A DNA stretch of 64,000 bases from Planomonospora parontospora (GCA_014647935.1 BMQD01000004.1:144155-208154); one strand, 5' to 3'. Shown: positions 34,654 through 44,134, counted from the stretch's first letter. Notes: generated by a model from the sequence alone, not told the origin. Translations and numbers: made by a program.

Positions 34654-35736
34654 ATGGAGAGACTCGCGCATCTCGCACTGCTCACCGCCGTCGCGGTGAC
34701 GCTCGGCGGCTGCAGCGCGGACATCGGTGCCCGGCCCGCCGGAAGCCCCGCAAGCCCCGCCGCCACCGCCTCCCCCGTTTCCCCCGCCGCCCCCGAGGGC
34801 GGGCCCGCGGCGCTGGAGGCCGCCTACGAGAAGGTCATCGGCGACGTGCTCCCGTCCATCGTGCAGATCAACACGAGGACCGGACTGGGCTCGGGCGTCG
34901 TCTACGACACCGCGGGCCACATCGTCACCAACGCCCACGTGATCGGCCAGGCCAGGGAGTTCGAGGTCACCCTGGCCAGCGGCGGCGCCCCCCGGCCCGC
35001 CCGGCTGGTCGAGGCCTTCGAGCTTGGCGACCTGGCCGTGATCAAGGTGGACGACCCCACCGGTCTCACCCCGGCGAAGTTCGGTGACTCCGGGAGACTC
35101 CGGGTCGGCCAGATCGTGCTGGCAATGGGCAACCCGCTCGGCCTGTCCGGCAGCGTGACCAACGGCATCGTCTCCGCGCTGGGCCGCACGGTCAGCGAAC
35201 CCCAGACGCAGGGCTCGCCCGGCGCCACGATCACCAACGCCATCCAGACCTCGGCCGCGATCAACCCGGGCAACAGCGGCGGCGCCCTGGTCAACCTGGC
35301 GGGCGAGGTCATCGGCATCCCCACCCTCGCCGCCACCAACCCCGAGCTCGGCGGCGGCGCGGCCCCGGGCATCGGCTTCGCGATCCCGTCCAACACCGTG
35401 ACCGACATCGCCGGTCAGATCATCAAGGGCGGCAAGGTCGTCAACACCCGCCGGGCCGCGCTCGGCGTCTCGGTGCAGACCGTGGTCGGCGGCCAGGGCG
35501 GCGCGGTGGGCGTCGGCGTCATGCGGGTGACCGAGGGCGGCGGCGCCGAGCGGGCCGGCATCGAGCCGGGCGACGTGATCGTCTCGGTCAACGGCACCGA
35601 GACCCCGACCACGCAGGCGCTCTCCGAGGTGCTCGCCACCCTCAAGCCGGGTGACGAGGCGAAGGTGGGACTCCTGCGCCCCGACGGCTCCACCCCGACC
35701 GTCACCGTCACCCTGGGCGAGCTCTCCGAGGATTGA
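34654..35736 (+). CDS. HtrA/DegP-like serine protease, lipoprotein, with PDZ domain
   Basis: 360 residues. Lipobox LGGC at about 20 gives a lipid-anchored extracytoplasmic protein; residues about 24-48 are an Ala/Pro/Ser linker. The trypsin-like domain carries the triad His (TNAHVIG), Asp (ELGDLAVIK) and Ser (NPGNSGGAL), followed by one PDZ domain (about 265-355) with GAERAGIEPGDVIVSVNG. Start ATG at 34654 behind GGAAGG. It would degrade or chaperone misfolded exported proteins. Its stop codon lies inside the TTGAC that marks the end of the neighbouring TnpB element, so the last residues (ELSED) may have been set by that insertion. Confidence 0.92.
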   Translation: MERLAHLALLTAVAVTLGGCSADIGARPAGSPASPAATASPVSPAAPEGGPAALEAAYEKVIGDVLPSIVQINTRTGLGSGVVYDTAGHIVTNAHVIGQAREFEVTLASGGAPRPARLVEAFELGDLAVIKVDDPTGLTPAKFGDSGRLRVGQIVLAMGNPLGLSGSVTNGIVSALGRTVSEPQTQGSPGATITNAIQTSAAINPGNSGGALVNLAGEVIGIPTLAATNPELGGGAAPGIGFAIPSNTVTDIAGQIIKGGKVVNTRRAALGVSVQTVVGGQGGAVGVGVMRVTEGGGAERAGIEPGDVIVSVNGTETPTTQALSEVLATLKPGDEAKVGLLRPDGSTPTVTVTLGELSED

Positions 35737-35737
35737 C

Positions 35738-35810
35738 TGCTCCCGTCCCTGAAGGGGAGGGGATTCCCGGCTCACGCCGCCTGACGCCCCGGCGGGGCAT
35801 CAGGTCTTCC
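35738..35810 (-). ncRNA. Candidate omega RNA 3' segment of the TnpB element
   Basis: Two stem-loops occur in the minus-strand transcript: arms CTGACGCCCC / GGGGCATCAG (35781-35803, one mismatch, inside the tnpB 3' coding end) and an imperfect stem around CCCTGAAGGG (35740-35763). They precede the GTCAA end. TnpB guide RNAs overlap the tnpB 3' end and finish at the element right end, with the guide read from flanking DNA. The 5' limit of the RNA cannot be set from sequence. The guide would be minus-strand sequence beyond 35733, inside the protease gene. Confidence 0.55.
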
Positions 35811-36974
35811 GCGATCGACACCAGCCGGGTCCAGACCGGCCCGGATCAGCATCACGCGGGCGGAGTTCTTGTCCCTGGGAGACGAGGCTCCGCACGCGGT
35901 GCAGGTGTAGGTGCGCTCCGACAGCGGCAGGGCGTGCTTGGCTCTCGCTCCGCACCGCGCGCAGTCCATCGTGGTGTGCGCGGGATGCACCAGGCGCAGG
36001 TCCCGCCGGTGTTTGCGCGCCATCTCGATCAACGCTTGCTTGGTCGCTCCGATCGCCGCGTCGGCGGCCTTGCGCGCCATCGTGGATTTGGCGAGGAACT
36101 TCGGCCGAAAGTCCTCCACCGCGATCACGTCGTGGTCGCGGACGACCTTCTTCGCCCATTTGCGGGCCGCGTCCTGTCGCTGCCGGGCGACCTTCTTGTG
36201 GAGTTTCGCGGCCTGCCGGGCGGCCGTGCGGTAGCCCTGGGAGGCCGCCTGCCCGCGGGCGGGCTTCCGGCGGGCCATCATCTTCTGGTAGCGCGCCAGT
36301 TTCGCGGCGGCCGTCCGGCCGTACCGGGGGTGCGGCAGGTCATGGGCGTCGCTGGTGGTGGTCGCGACCTCTTTGACGCCCCAGTCGACGCCGATCGCCC
36401 GGCCGGTCTGCGGCAGCGGTTCGGCCTGCGCGGGCACGACGAAGGAGGCGTACCAGTGGCCGAGACTGTCGTGGTACACCCGCACGGAGGAGGGGCCGGC
36501 GGGCAGGTCCCTCGACCACACCACCGTCAAGGCGATGCCGCCGGCCAGGTGCAGGCGGCCGTCGTGGAGGCGGAAGCCGCGCCGCGTGTAGTTGAGCGTG
36601 GGCGCGGCCAGGTCCTTCTTCTTGAAGCGGGGCATCCCGGCACGCCGGCGCATCGGCAGCCGGGCCGTGATGTCTTTGAGGGCCTTGGCCCGGGAGGTGG
36701 CGAAGTCCCGGATGGTCTGCTGCTGGGGCACCGACGCCCCCGCGCGCAGCCAGTCGTGTTCGGCGCGCCAGCCGGTCAGTGTCTTGTCGAGTGTGGCCGG
36801 GCCGCATTCCTGCCTGGTCTGGTGGGCGGTCCGGGAGGTGGCGACGCACTGGTTCCACACCCACCGGCACCGGTCCCATTCGGCCAGCAGGGCGGTGCGG
36901 GCGGCAGACGACACGCGCAGCCGGTAGGTGTACCGGGCGTGGGCGGTCCCGCCGGTTTCCCGTAGCGTCGTCAT
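35772..36974 (-). CDS. tnpB: RNA-guided endonuclease TnpB, apparently intact
   Basis: 400 residues. The N-terminal wedge/REC-like part (CRWVWNQCV, helical to about 180) precedes a RuvC nuclease split into RuvC-I GVDWGVKEVA (Asp about 192), RuvC-II VIAVEDFRP (Glu about 285), a zinc ribbon (CARCG...CTACG, about 340-365) and RuvC-III DKNSARVM (catalytic Asp). All acidic residues are present, so a nuclease-competent protein is expected. TnpB cuts DNA next to a TAM using an RNA from the element right end and helps keep the element. Its ATG (36974) is 17 bp from the ATG of a divergent Arc-type gene. Confidence 0.92.
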   Translation of the reverse strand: MTTLRETGGTAHARYTYRLRVSSAARTALLAEWDRCRWVWNQCVATSRTAHQTRQECGPATLDKTLTGWRAEHDWLRAGASVPQQQTIRDFATSRAKALKDITARLPMRRRAGMPRFKKKDLAAPTLNYTRRGFRLHDGRLHLAGGIALTVVWSRDLPAGPSSVRVYHDSLGHWYASFVVPAQAEPLPQTGRAIGVDWGVKEVATTTSDAHDLPHPRYGRTAAAKLARYQKMMARRKPARGQAASQGYRTAARQAAKLHKKVARQRQDAARKWAKKVVRDHDVIAVEDFRPKFLAKSTMARKAADAAIGATKQALIEMARKHRRDLRLVHPAHTTMDCARCGARAKHALPLSERTYTCTACGASSPRDKNSARVMLIRAGLDPAGVDRGRPDAPPGRQAA

Positions 36975-36976
36975 GG

Positions 36977-36994
36977 TGCCATGATAATGCCATG
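36977..36994. promoter_or_regulatory. Direct-repeat operator between tnpB and Arc gene
   Basis: TGCCATG occurs at 36977-36983 and again at 36988-36994, 11 bp apart, so both copies face the same side of the helix. The pair fills the 17-bp gap between the divergent start codons and runs into the Arc-gene ATG. Ribbon-helix-helix dimers bind such tandem half-sites, so the small protein may control itself and tnpB. Confidence 0.5.
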
Positions 36995-37141
36995 GTTCGT
37001 TTCTCGCTCAGAATTCCCGACGACCTCCATGACCGGATCGCCGCGCGGGCGGGCAAGGACCGCCGGTCGGTCAACTCCGAGATCCTGCACCTGCTGGAGG
37101 TCGCCCTCGATGCGGTCGGCGACGACGCCGGATCGCCCTGA
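36992..37141 (+). CDS. Arc-family ribbon-helix-helix DNA-binding protein
   Basis: 49 residues (MVRFSLRIPDDLHDRI...). The MetJ/Arc fold is recognisable: a short beta strand RFSLRIPDDL for DNA contact, helix A DRIAARAGKD, the turn RRSVNSEIL and helix B LHLLEVALDAV. It starts at the ATG at 36992 in the second TGCCATG repeat. It lies divergent to tnpB within the element boundaries. Small Arc proteins beside tnpB recur in actinobacteria, but a role has not been shown to my knowledge; repression of tnpB or of the guide RNA promoter is the simplest idea. No canonical ribosome site is visible, so it may be leaderless. Confidence 0.8.
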   Translation: MVRFSLRIPDDLHDRIAARAGKDRRSVNSEILHLLEVALDAVGDDAGSP

Positions 37142-37188
37142 CGGCGATCCGGCCGCCCTTGCCCGGCTACGCGGGAGGCCGGATTCCT

Positions 37189-37208
37189 CCCCGGCCTGAA
37201 GGCCGGGG
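37189..37208. other. Left-end hairpin of TnpB element 1
   Basis: CCCCGGCC-TGAA-GGCCGGGG, perfect 8-bp stem and 4-base loop, 48 bp after the Arc-gene stop. IS200/IS605 elements carry subterminal palindromes bound by TnpA. It could also act as terminator for the Arc gene. Preceded by ATTCCTCC, as in the matching hairpin at 61829. Confidence 0.6.
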
Positions 37209-37309
37209 CGTCCTCCGGATTCTCCGGTGATCCCTCACCCGTGCCGGCCGGGAGGGGCACCGGGTTCGGCACCACCACCAGACCGCCAGGCCGGGAGGAC
37301 ATCGGGCCC

Positions 37310-38155
37310 TCAGCCCTCCCCGCGGGCCAGGAGGCCGTTGAGATCGCCGAACTCGACCCCTCCGGCCAGCGCCGTGTAGGTGCCCTCCTGGTACAGCTCC
37401 CGCGCCGCCCGCCGGGCGAGGCCGTAGGCGGCCGCGGCGAGGTCCGCGCCCGCGCTGACCCGCGCCACGCCGAGGGCGGCCAGCTCTCCGACGGGCGGCG
37501 CGCCCGGCCCGCAGGGGACGTTCAGCGGCAGGCCCACCCCCTTGACCAGGGCGGCGATCGCGCCGGAGTCGGGCGCGCCGATGACGAAGATCCCGCTGGC
37601 CCCGGCGTCCCGGTAGGCGGCGGCGCGCTCCAGCGTCTCCGCCAGGCGCGCCTCCGGCTCTCCGGAGCCGCGCAGATAGACGTCCACCCGGGCGTTGATG
37701 TAGAGGGGCACGCCCGCGGCGTCGGCCGCCGCGCGGGCCGCGGCGATCCGGGCGGCCTGCTCCCCGGCCGGGCGCAGCGCCGGGGCGGCCCCGTCCCGGA
37801 CCGTGTCCTCGATGTTGACCCCCACCGCGCCCGCCTCGATCACGCCGCGGACGGTCTCGGCGAGCGCCTCGGGCGTGTCCCCGAACCCGCTCTCGATGTC
37901 GGCGGTGACGGGCACCCGCACCGCGGCGGCGATCCGCGCGACGAGGTCGAGGGCGCGGTCCCGGTCGAGCCGGTCGCCGTCGGGGGCGCCGAGGCTCCAC
38001 GCCACCCCGGCACTGGTGGTGGCGACCGCCTCCGCACCCGCCTCCTCCACGAGCAGGGCGCTGGCGACGTCCCAGGCGTTGGCGAGGACCAGCGGACGGC
38101 TTTCCCGGGTGTGCAGGGAGTGGAAGAGGTCGGCCTTGTCACGGAGATTCGTCAT
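37310..38155 (-). CDS. Isocitrate lyase / PEP mutase family protein
   Basis: 281 residues, TIM-barrel of the ICL/PEPM superfamily. Signature segments are RPLVLANAWDVASALLVEEAGAEAVATTSAG, the metal/substrate loop VTADIESGFG, GVNIED and the INARVDVYLRG arm. Start ATG at 38155 (MTNLRDKADLF); the Shine-Dalgarno is weak. The usual KKCGH or KRCGH catalytic loop of true isocitrate or 2-methylisocitrate lyases is not seen, so it is a member of the uncharacterised group that may cleave or hydrolyse C-C or C-P bonds. It stands alone downstream of the mobile element. Confidence 0.85.
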   Translation of the reverse strand: MTNLRDKADLFHSLHTRESRPLVLANAWDVASALLVEEAGAEAVATTSAGVAWSLGAPDGDRLDRDRALDLVARIAAAVRVPVTADIESGFGDTPEALAETVRGVIEAGAVGVNIEDTVRDGAAPALRPAGEQAARIAAARAAADAAGVPLYINARVDVYLRGSGEPEARLAETLERAAAYRDAGASGIFVIGAPDSGAIAALVKGVGLPLNVPCGPGAPPVGELAALGVARVSAGADLAAAAYGLARRAARELYQEGTYTALAGGVEFGDLNGLLARGEG

Positions 38156-38235
38156 GGTGATCAGTAAACCAGTGTGTTCCGGCGGCTTCCGGACGCGCCC
38201 GGCGGCGCGCCACGGCATCTGGTCTCCCATGCCCC

Positions 38236-38296
38236 TTCCATGTCTTCCATGTCTTCCATGTCTTCCATGTCTTCCATGTCTTCCATGTCTTCCATG
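38236..38296. repeat. 9-bp tandem repeat, seven copies, intergenic
   Basis: TTCCATG recurs exactly every 9 bp (unit TTCCATGTC) seven times in the gap between the divergent start of the PEP-mutase family gene and the end of the oxidase gene. No variant bases within the array. The array is open in all frames because 9 is a multiple of three, but no coding context supports translation. Confidence 0.95.
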
Positions 38297-38364
38297 GCCC
38301 CGCGGCGCGCCACGGCGCCGGGCCCGCCGGTGCCTCCGTACCGCCCGGCCCCGGCAAGCCCGTC

Positions 38365-40023
<1,659 letters not shown>

Positions 40024-40039
40024 TAGCACCATGTAGCAC
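40024..40039. promoter_or_regulatory. Direct repeat upstream of Phd/PIN operon
   Basis: TAGCAC occurs at 40024-40029 and 40034-40039, 10 bp apart (TAGCACCATG TAGCACATAA), about 20-36 nt before the antitoxin start. Antitoxin-bound operators normally lie here. A local drop in GC also marks the promoter. Confidence 0.45.
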
Positions 40040-40059
40040 ATAAGGCGTAAGGTCGGTGC

Positions 40060-40380
40060 ATGAGCATGCCGGAACCCAGCAGCGCATCTGAGATATCGCA
40101 GCGCGACCTGCGTAATCGTTCAGCGGAGATCATGGACGCCCTTGAACGCGGCGAGCGGTTCGCCGTGACCCGGAACGGCCATCACATCGGCGACCTGGTT
40201 CCCATCCGCCGACGGCGACGCGCCGTCTCCCGCGCCGAGTTCGCCGCCATGTCACGGGGCATGCCGCGCCTCGACGACCGGAAGTTCCGCGCGGACATGG
40301 ACCGCCACGTGAACGACGACCTCTACGACCCCTACGATCGCGCCTACGGCAGGGGCGAGTTCTCCGAGGAGCAGCGGTGA
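40060..40380 (+). CDS. Phd/YefM-type antitoxin
   Basis: 106 residues. The N-terminal DNA-binding half ISQRDLRNRSAEIMDALERGERFAVTRNGHHIGDLVPI is the Phd/YefM signature; the C-terminal half (about 60-106) is charged and probably disordered until it wraps the toxin. ATG at 40060; a second ATG at 40066 is possible. Its stop overlaps the start of the PIN toxin gene (GTGA), the usual type II arrangement that makes antitoxin first. It would neutralise the toxin and repress the operon. Confidence 0.88.
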   Translation: MSMPEPSSASEISQRDLRNRSAEIMDALERGERFAVTRNGHHIGDLVPIRRRRRAVSRAEFAAMSRGMPRLDDRKFRADMDRHVNDDLYDPYDRAYGRGEFSEEQR

Positions 40381-40799
40381 CCCATCCGCTGGGACTGCTC
40401 GACACCAACATCCTCATCCTGCGGGCGGACATCGACCCCGACGAACTGCCCGACGAGATGATGATCAGTGCGATAACGACGGCGGAGCTGTCCGCCGGGG
40501 TGCTGGTGGCCGACGGACCACAGGAACTCGCCCAGCGGATGAAGATCCTGCAGGGCGCCGAAGCCGAGTTCGATCCTCTGCCGTTCGACGACACCGCCGC
40601 CCGCGAGTACGGCCAGCTCTGGATCTCCGTCGTCGCCTCGGGCCGCAAACCTCGGCCCCGGACCGCGGACCTGATGATCGCCTGCGTCGCCATCGCGAAC
40701 CGGTTGCCGCTCTACACCTGCAACCCTGGAGATTTCAAAGGCCTCGACCATCTCCTCACCGTGGTTCCCGTGACCCGACCGAGGCGTGAACCCGCGTGA
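40377..40799 (+). CDS. PIN-domain (VapC-like) toxin ribonuclease
   Basis: 140 residues, GTG start at 40377. PIN landmarks: LLDTNILIL (first Asp, residue 8), ISAITTAELSAG (Glu), TADLMIACVAIAN (Asp) and the final YTCNPGDFKGL (Asp). The four acidic residues hold Mg2+ for RNA cleavage; VapC toxins usually cut tRNA or rRNA loops. Pairing with a Phd-type rather than VapB-type antitoxin is common in actinobacteria. Confidence 0.88.
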   Translation: MTHPLGLLDTNILILRADIDPDELPDEMMISAITTAELSAGVLVADGPQELAQRMKILQGAEAEFDPLPFDDTAAREYGQLWISVVASGRKPRPRTADLMIACVAIANRLPLYTCNPGDFKGLDHLLTVVPVTRPRREPA

Positions 40800-40863
40800 C
40801 AGGATGCCGCATCGCCCGGCCTGCGGAGAGACGGCGGTGCGCAGCCGTACCGCGTCCGGGAAA

Positions 40864-40911
40864 GCCGAAGGGCGGCCGGTCGGCGAGGTCGCCGGCCGAC
40901 CGCCCTTCGGC
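40864..40911. terminator. Long hairpin between toxin gene and tmRNA
   Basis: Two 23-base arms (40864-40886 and 40889-40911) are complementary except for two positions that can form G-U pairs. It separates the plus-strand toxin gene (stop 40799) from the 3' end of tmRNA on the minus strand (40945), so it can serve as terminator for both. Runs of T are absent. Confidence 0.7.
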
Positions 40912-40944
40912 GATCTGCTCCACACGTTTCGAATGCGGAGCGGG

Positions 40945-41331
40945 GGTGGAGGTGGCGGGAATCGAACCCGCGTCCTTCAACTCCAAGACAGGGCTTCTCC
41001 GGGTGCAGCCTGCTGTGCTTTTCTCAGCCCCGGCGATCACGCAGGCAAGACGCCGACGGGCTCAGCCACTGTTAGATTTCCCGCTCGACCCCGTGGCCGG
41101 GTCTTGCGGTTGAGCCTCCTAGCGATGCCGGATCCGGGCCGGAGGCGCTCCCGGGCCGACAGAAGCCACTCGCTGCTTAGGCGGCGAGGGCCAGGTTGCC
41201 CTGGCTCTTGACTTCGGAGTGCGTCTTATTGGCACTTATTGGTCGCGGTCACAGGATTAACGAGGTTATGTCCGCAGTCCTCGACCCGCTTCTCCTGACT
41301 TGCAAAGCCAAAGTCGAAACCAGTCACCCCC
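40945..41331 (-). ncRNA. ssrA: tmRNA
   Basis: About 387 nt. The 5' end GGGGGTG pairs with CACCTCC at the 3' end (40948-40954) to form the acceptor stem, and GGTTCGATTCCCGCC gives the T arm. The tag reading frame starts at GCC and encodes ANKTHSEVKSQGNLALAA before TAA, with the LALAA degron typical of actinobacteria. After the discriminator the genome reads ACCC, so the terminal A of CCA is not encoded and must be added. tmRNA with SmpB (encoded at 43667) rescues stalled ribosomes. Ends are set from base pairing and may be off by one or two bases. Confidence 0.93.
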
Positions 41332-41743
41332 CTGTTGAGTTGTCAACCCGCTCCCCACGAGGAGGGGCGGACGATCCGAAGATACCGGTTACAACACCGT
41401 CCGCGCCAACCGGATTCCCTCCGGCCGGACGGACCTTCGTCCGGGACGTCTTCGAAAGCCATCGGGTACAACGCCTCCCGCGCCCGCCGGATTCCCGCCG
41501 CCCCCCTCCAGGAGGGAGGAACGGCGAAGCCCCGGAGGCGCGGCGTCTCGCACGCGCCCCCGGGGCCGACCGGCAGGGTCGAGCCGGTCGTGACGGCAGG
41601 GCCTCCCCCGAGACGAAGCCCTGATCTCATCACGGCGACTGAGCCCGCAACCCCCCGAGCGGTGCTCAGTCACTGGGGAGGACGCACGGGGAGCCCCGGA
41701 TGGTTGCTCACGGTGACGAATCTTCTTCCCGGTTCTTCCTCGG
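41332..41743. other. Intergenic stretch upstream of tmRNA
   Basis: Holds the ssrA promoter and leader on the minus strand; TTGACAACTCAA is directly next to the tmRNA 5' end, too close to be an ordinary -35, so the RNA is likely processed from a longer precursor. Short open frames here have no ribosome site or family resemblance. I see no gene. Confidence 0.5.
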
Positions 41744-41797
41744 CTCGCATCCCGGCCGGGACTCGCATCCCGGCCGAGACTCACATCCCGGCGCGCA
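41744..41797. repeat. 18-bp tandem repeat spanning a stop codon
   Basis: Three 18-bp units, CTCGCATCCCGGCCGGGA-like, at 41744, 41762 and 41780. The third unit reads CTCACATCCC and contains the stop codon of the PBP-like gene (41781-41783 on the minus strand); units one and two have CGC at that place and lie downstream of the gene. Confidence 0.85.
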
Positions 41798-43670
41798 GGT
41801 TCCGGAAGAACCGGCCGGCGGCGACCGCCCCGGCCGTGGAGTCCGGGCTCTCCACGAGCGCCGCCACGGCCACGTCCCCCTGCCAGCCGACGAACCAGGA
41901 CAGCGGCTTGTCGTCGGCGGACGCCGCGGCGGTGATGCCGTGGACCGGGTCGCCCGGCGCCGCGGCCGCGCGGGCGGACCCCGAGGTCACGCCGGCGCGC
42001 ATGAGGGAGCGCAGCGCGGCGGTCGTCTCCTCGTCGAGGTCGATCGGGGAGACCTGCCTGGGCGCCTCGGCCTCGTCGGACGGGTCCTGCGTCGCCGGCT
42101 CCTTGACCAGGATCGGCGGATGCCAGGTGCCGGAGGCCATCGCCCCCGCCACCAGCGCCATGGACAGCGGGCTGACCGAGACGTTCTGCCCGGCCAGGGC
42201 CCTGGCCGTGGCCGCGTCGTTCTTCAGCGGCTGCACCTTCCCGCTGAAGGACTTCAGCGGCAGCGTCCACGGCACGCCGATGCCGAACTTCGCGGCGGCG
42301 GCCGTCAGCGCGGTGCCGTCCACCCTGCGGGCGAGCGAGGCCAGAGCCGTGACGCATCCGCCGGCGAAGCTGGCCTGGATCGTCGGGGTGCCGCCGGCGG
42401 ACGCGCCCGCCTGCCGGAACCGGATCCCGCCCACGGTCCGCTCGGCGGGGCAGTCGAGTTTCTGCTCCAGGTCGACCCGGGACTTGAGCAGCCCCTCCAC
42501 GGCCATGACGGAGAACGCGGTCCCGGCGGGGAACTCCCCGGCGAAGGCGTGCTTCTCCTGGTGGTAGTCCTTGGTGCCGCCCACGGCCAGCACCTCGCCG
42601 GTCGAGCCCTGGACCGCGACCAGCATGCCCGGGCCGGTCGCGGCCAGCGCGGAGTCGGCCGCCGCCTGGGTCTTCCGGTCGAGCGTGGTGCGCACCGGCG
42701 AGGCCGTACGGCCGGGCCGCCACTTGGCGAGCTCGGTGACGGGCTCCAGCGTCTTGAGGTCCACGGTGATGACGCTGGTCTCGGTCGAGCCGGTCAGGTG
42801 CTCCTGGTAGGCCTTCTGCAGCCCGCTCCGGCCGACGGTGTCCCCGGCGCGCTGCGGGCCGCCGAGCTGCTGCTCGGTCTCCGGCGTGACCGCGGTGACG
42901 GTGCCGACGATCTGCGTGGGCGCGTCCGGCGCGACGGACGCCTCGCGCACGGAGAACTTCAGGCCCTCGATGGCCTCCAGCTTCGAGCGGAGCTGGGCGA
43001 AGCGGAGCCGGCCGAAGGTGACCAGCGGCAGCTCCTCGCTGGGCGGGGCCGAGCGGATCCGGCTGAGCAACCGGTCCTGGGGGAAGCCGGTCACCGCGGC
43101 CAGCCGCTCGCAGAGCCCGGCCGCGTCCTGCAGCCTGGCCGGGGTGACGCTGGCCACGTGCAGGTTGGCGGGCTGCTGCAGCGGGTCGTTGTTGCGGTCC
43201 ACGATCGGCTGGCGGTCCTCCGGATCGGTGTCCACCGCGAAGCGCTGGCCCTCGCGCAGCTCGGGGTGGAGCACGGCAGGCGACCAGCGCACCTTCCACC
43301 GGCCGTCCACCAGGCGGAGCGGGAGCCTGCCGTCGTACTCCCACAGGGGGTTGTTCTCCCCCAGGTCCACCTCGGCCTCGAAGGTCGCCTCGGCCTCGTC
43401 CCCGGTCCGGCGGACCCCCTTGAGACCGAAGCGGAAGGAGGCCGCGTCGAGCTGGATCCGGACGTCCTCCAGCGCCTGGCGCACCTTGCCCTCGTCACCG
43501 TCGGTACGGCGGGCGGCCATGGCGTAGTCACCGGTCTGCCAGCCGACCAGGAAATCGCGGACCGCGTCGTGGGCCGACGGCTCCTCGAAGCACCCGGACA
43601 GCATGGGGGCCGTCACCGCCAGCGCGAGCGCCGCCGTCACGGCCCTGCGAGCCCTTCCCGTCACGCTCAC
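41781..43670 (-). CDS. PBP-like lipoprotein with degenerate transpeptidase motifs
   Basis: 629 residues. A lipobox (MLSGCFEE, Cys about 26) is followed by a MecA-N/NTF2-like domain (about 30-140), a PBP dimerisation domain (about 150-300) and a transpeptidase-like domain (about 330-629). The expected SxxK motif (normally STFK) reads TAFSVMAV near residue 383, the KTG motif region reads VHGITAAA near 577, and SxN is not recognisable. It therefore probably lacks penicillin-sensitive transpeptidase activity and may be a structural partner. The GTG start at 43670 overlaps the smpB stop (GTGA). Neighbours ftsX and ftsE suggest a cell-wall or division role. Confidence 0.82.
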   Translation of the reverse strand: MSVTGRARRAVTAALALAVTAPMLSGCFEEPSAHDAVRDFLVGWQTGDYAMAARRTDGDEGKVRQALEDVRIQLDAASFRFGLKGVRRTGDEAEATFEAEVDLGENNPLWEYDGRLPLRLVDGRWKVRWSPAVLHPELREGQRFAVDTDPEDRQPIVDRNNDPLQQPANLHVASVTPARLQDAAGLCERLAAVTGFPQDRLLSRIRSAPPSEELPLVTFGRLRFAQLRSKLEAIEGLKFSVREASVAPDAPTQIVGTVTAVTPETEQQLGGPQRAGDTVGRSGLQKAYQEHLTGSTETSVITVDLKTLEPVTELAKWRPGRTASPVRTTLDRKTQAAADSALAATGPGMLVAVQGSTGEVLAVGGTKDYHQEKHAFAGEFPAGTAFSVMAVEGLLKSRVDLEQKLDCPAERTVGGIRFRQAGASAGGTPTIQASFAGGCVTALASLARRVDGTALTAAAAKFGIGVPWTLPLKSFSGKVQPLKNDAATARALAGQNVSVSPLSMALVAGAMASGTWHPPILVKEPATQDPSDEAEAPRQVSPIDLDEETTAALRSLMRAGVTSGSARAAAAPGDPVHGITAAASADDKPLSWFVGWQGDVAVAALVESPDSTAGAVAAGRFFRNLRAGM

Positions 43671-44134
43671 CGGTTCCGGTGCCTGACCGCGCGGGCCATC
43701 TCCCGCTTGGCCTGCTTCTCGGCCAGCGTCTGCCGCTTGTCCCAGTCCTTCTTGCCGCGCGCGAGACCCAGCTCGACCTTGGCCCGGCCGTCCTTGAAGT
43801 AGAGGGAGAGCGGGACCAGGGTCAGGCCGCCCTCCTTCGTCTTGGCGACCAGCTTGTCGATCTCCTTGCGGTGCAGCAGCAGCTTGCGGGTGCGCCGCGC
43901 CGCGTGGTTGGTCCACGTCCCCATGGTGTACTCCGGGATGTGGATGTTGATCAGCCACGCCTCGCCGTCCTTGACGGTGGCGTATCCGTCGACGAGGGAG
44001 GCGCGGCCCAGTCGCAGCGACTTCACTTCGGTGCCCTGCAGCACGAGGCCGGCCTCGTAGGTGTCCTCGATGTGGTAGTCGTGCCGGGCACGCTTGTTCT
44101 GGGCGATGACCTTCCGCCCGGTCTCACGTGGCAT
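43667..44134 (-). CDS. smpB: SsrA-binding protein SmpB
   Basis: 155 residues with [32 protein letters not shown] at the N-terminus, [12 protein letters not shown] in the core and the C-terminal [21 protein letters not shown] helix that enters the ribosomal mRNA channel. It carries tmRNA to stalled ribosomes; the ssrA gene lies 2.3 kb downstream on the same strand. It starts 22 bp after ftsX and its stop overlaps the next gene. Confidence 0.98.
   Translation of the reverse strand: MPRETGRKVIAQNKRARHDYHIEDTYEAGLVLQGTEVKSLRLGRASLVDGYATVKDGEAWLINIHIPEYTMGTWTNHAARRTRKLLLHRKEIDKLVAKTKEGGLTLVPLSLYFKDGRAKVELGLARGKKDWDKRQTLAEKQAKREMARAVRHRNR

Larger units (their letters stand above)
35733..37208 (-). 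mobile_element. IS200/IS605-like element with tnpB and Arc/RHH gene
   Basis: Element without a tnpA transposase. The right end (minus-strand sense) is two hairpins followed by GTCAA at 35733-35737; GTCAA there resembles the TCAA right-end cleavage site of IS608. The left end carries a perfect 8-bp-stem hairpin with TGAA loop at 37189-37208, preceded by ATTCCTCC. The second element (60510-61849) has the same order of parts: TTGAC, hairpin pair, tnpB, TTCCTCC plus CTGAAG hairpin. Exact ends are inferred from this comparison, and no empty site is available. Cargo: tnpB and a divergent 49-residue DNA-binding protein. Confidence 0.75.

Noticed and set aside
38236-38296. A CRISPR array at the regular 9-bp repeats.
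   Set aside because: Repeat units are contiguous with no spacers and far too short; no cas genes are present.
40949-41000. A tRNA, suggested by the GGTTCGATTCCCGCC T arm.
   Set aside because: The T arm and acceptor belong to tmRNA; there is no anticodon arm, and the matching 5' half is 380 bp away.
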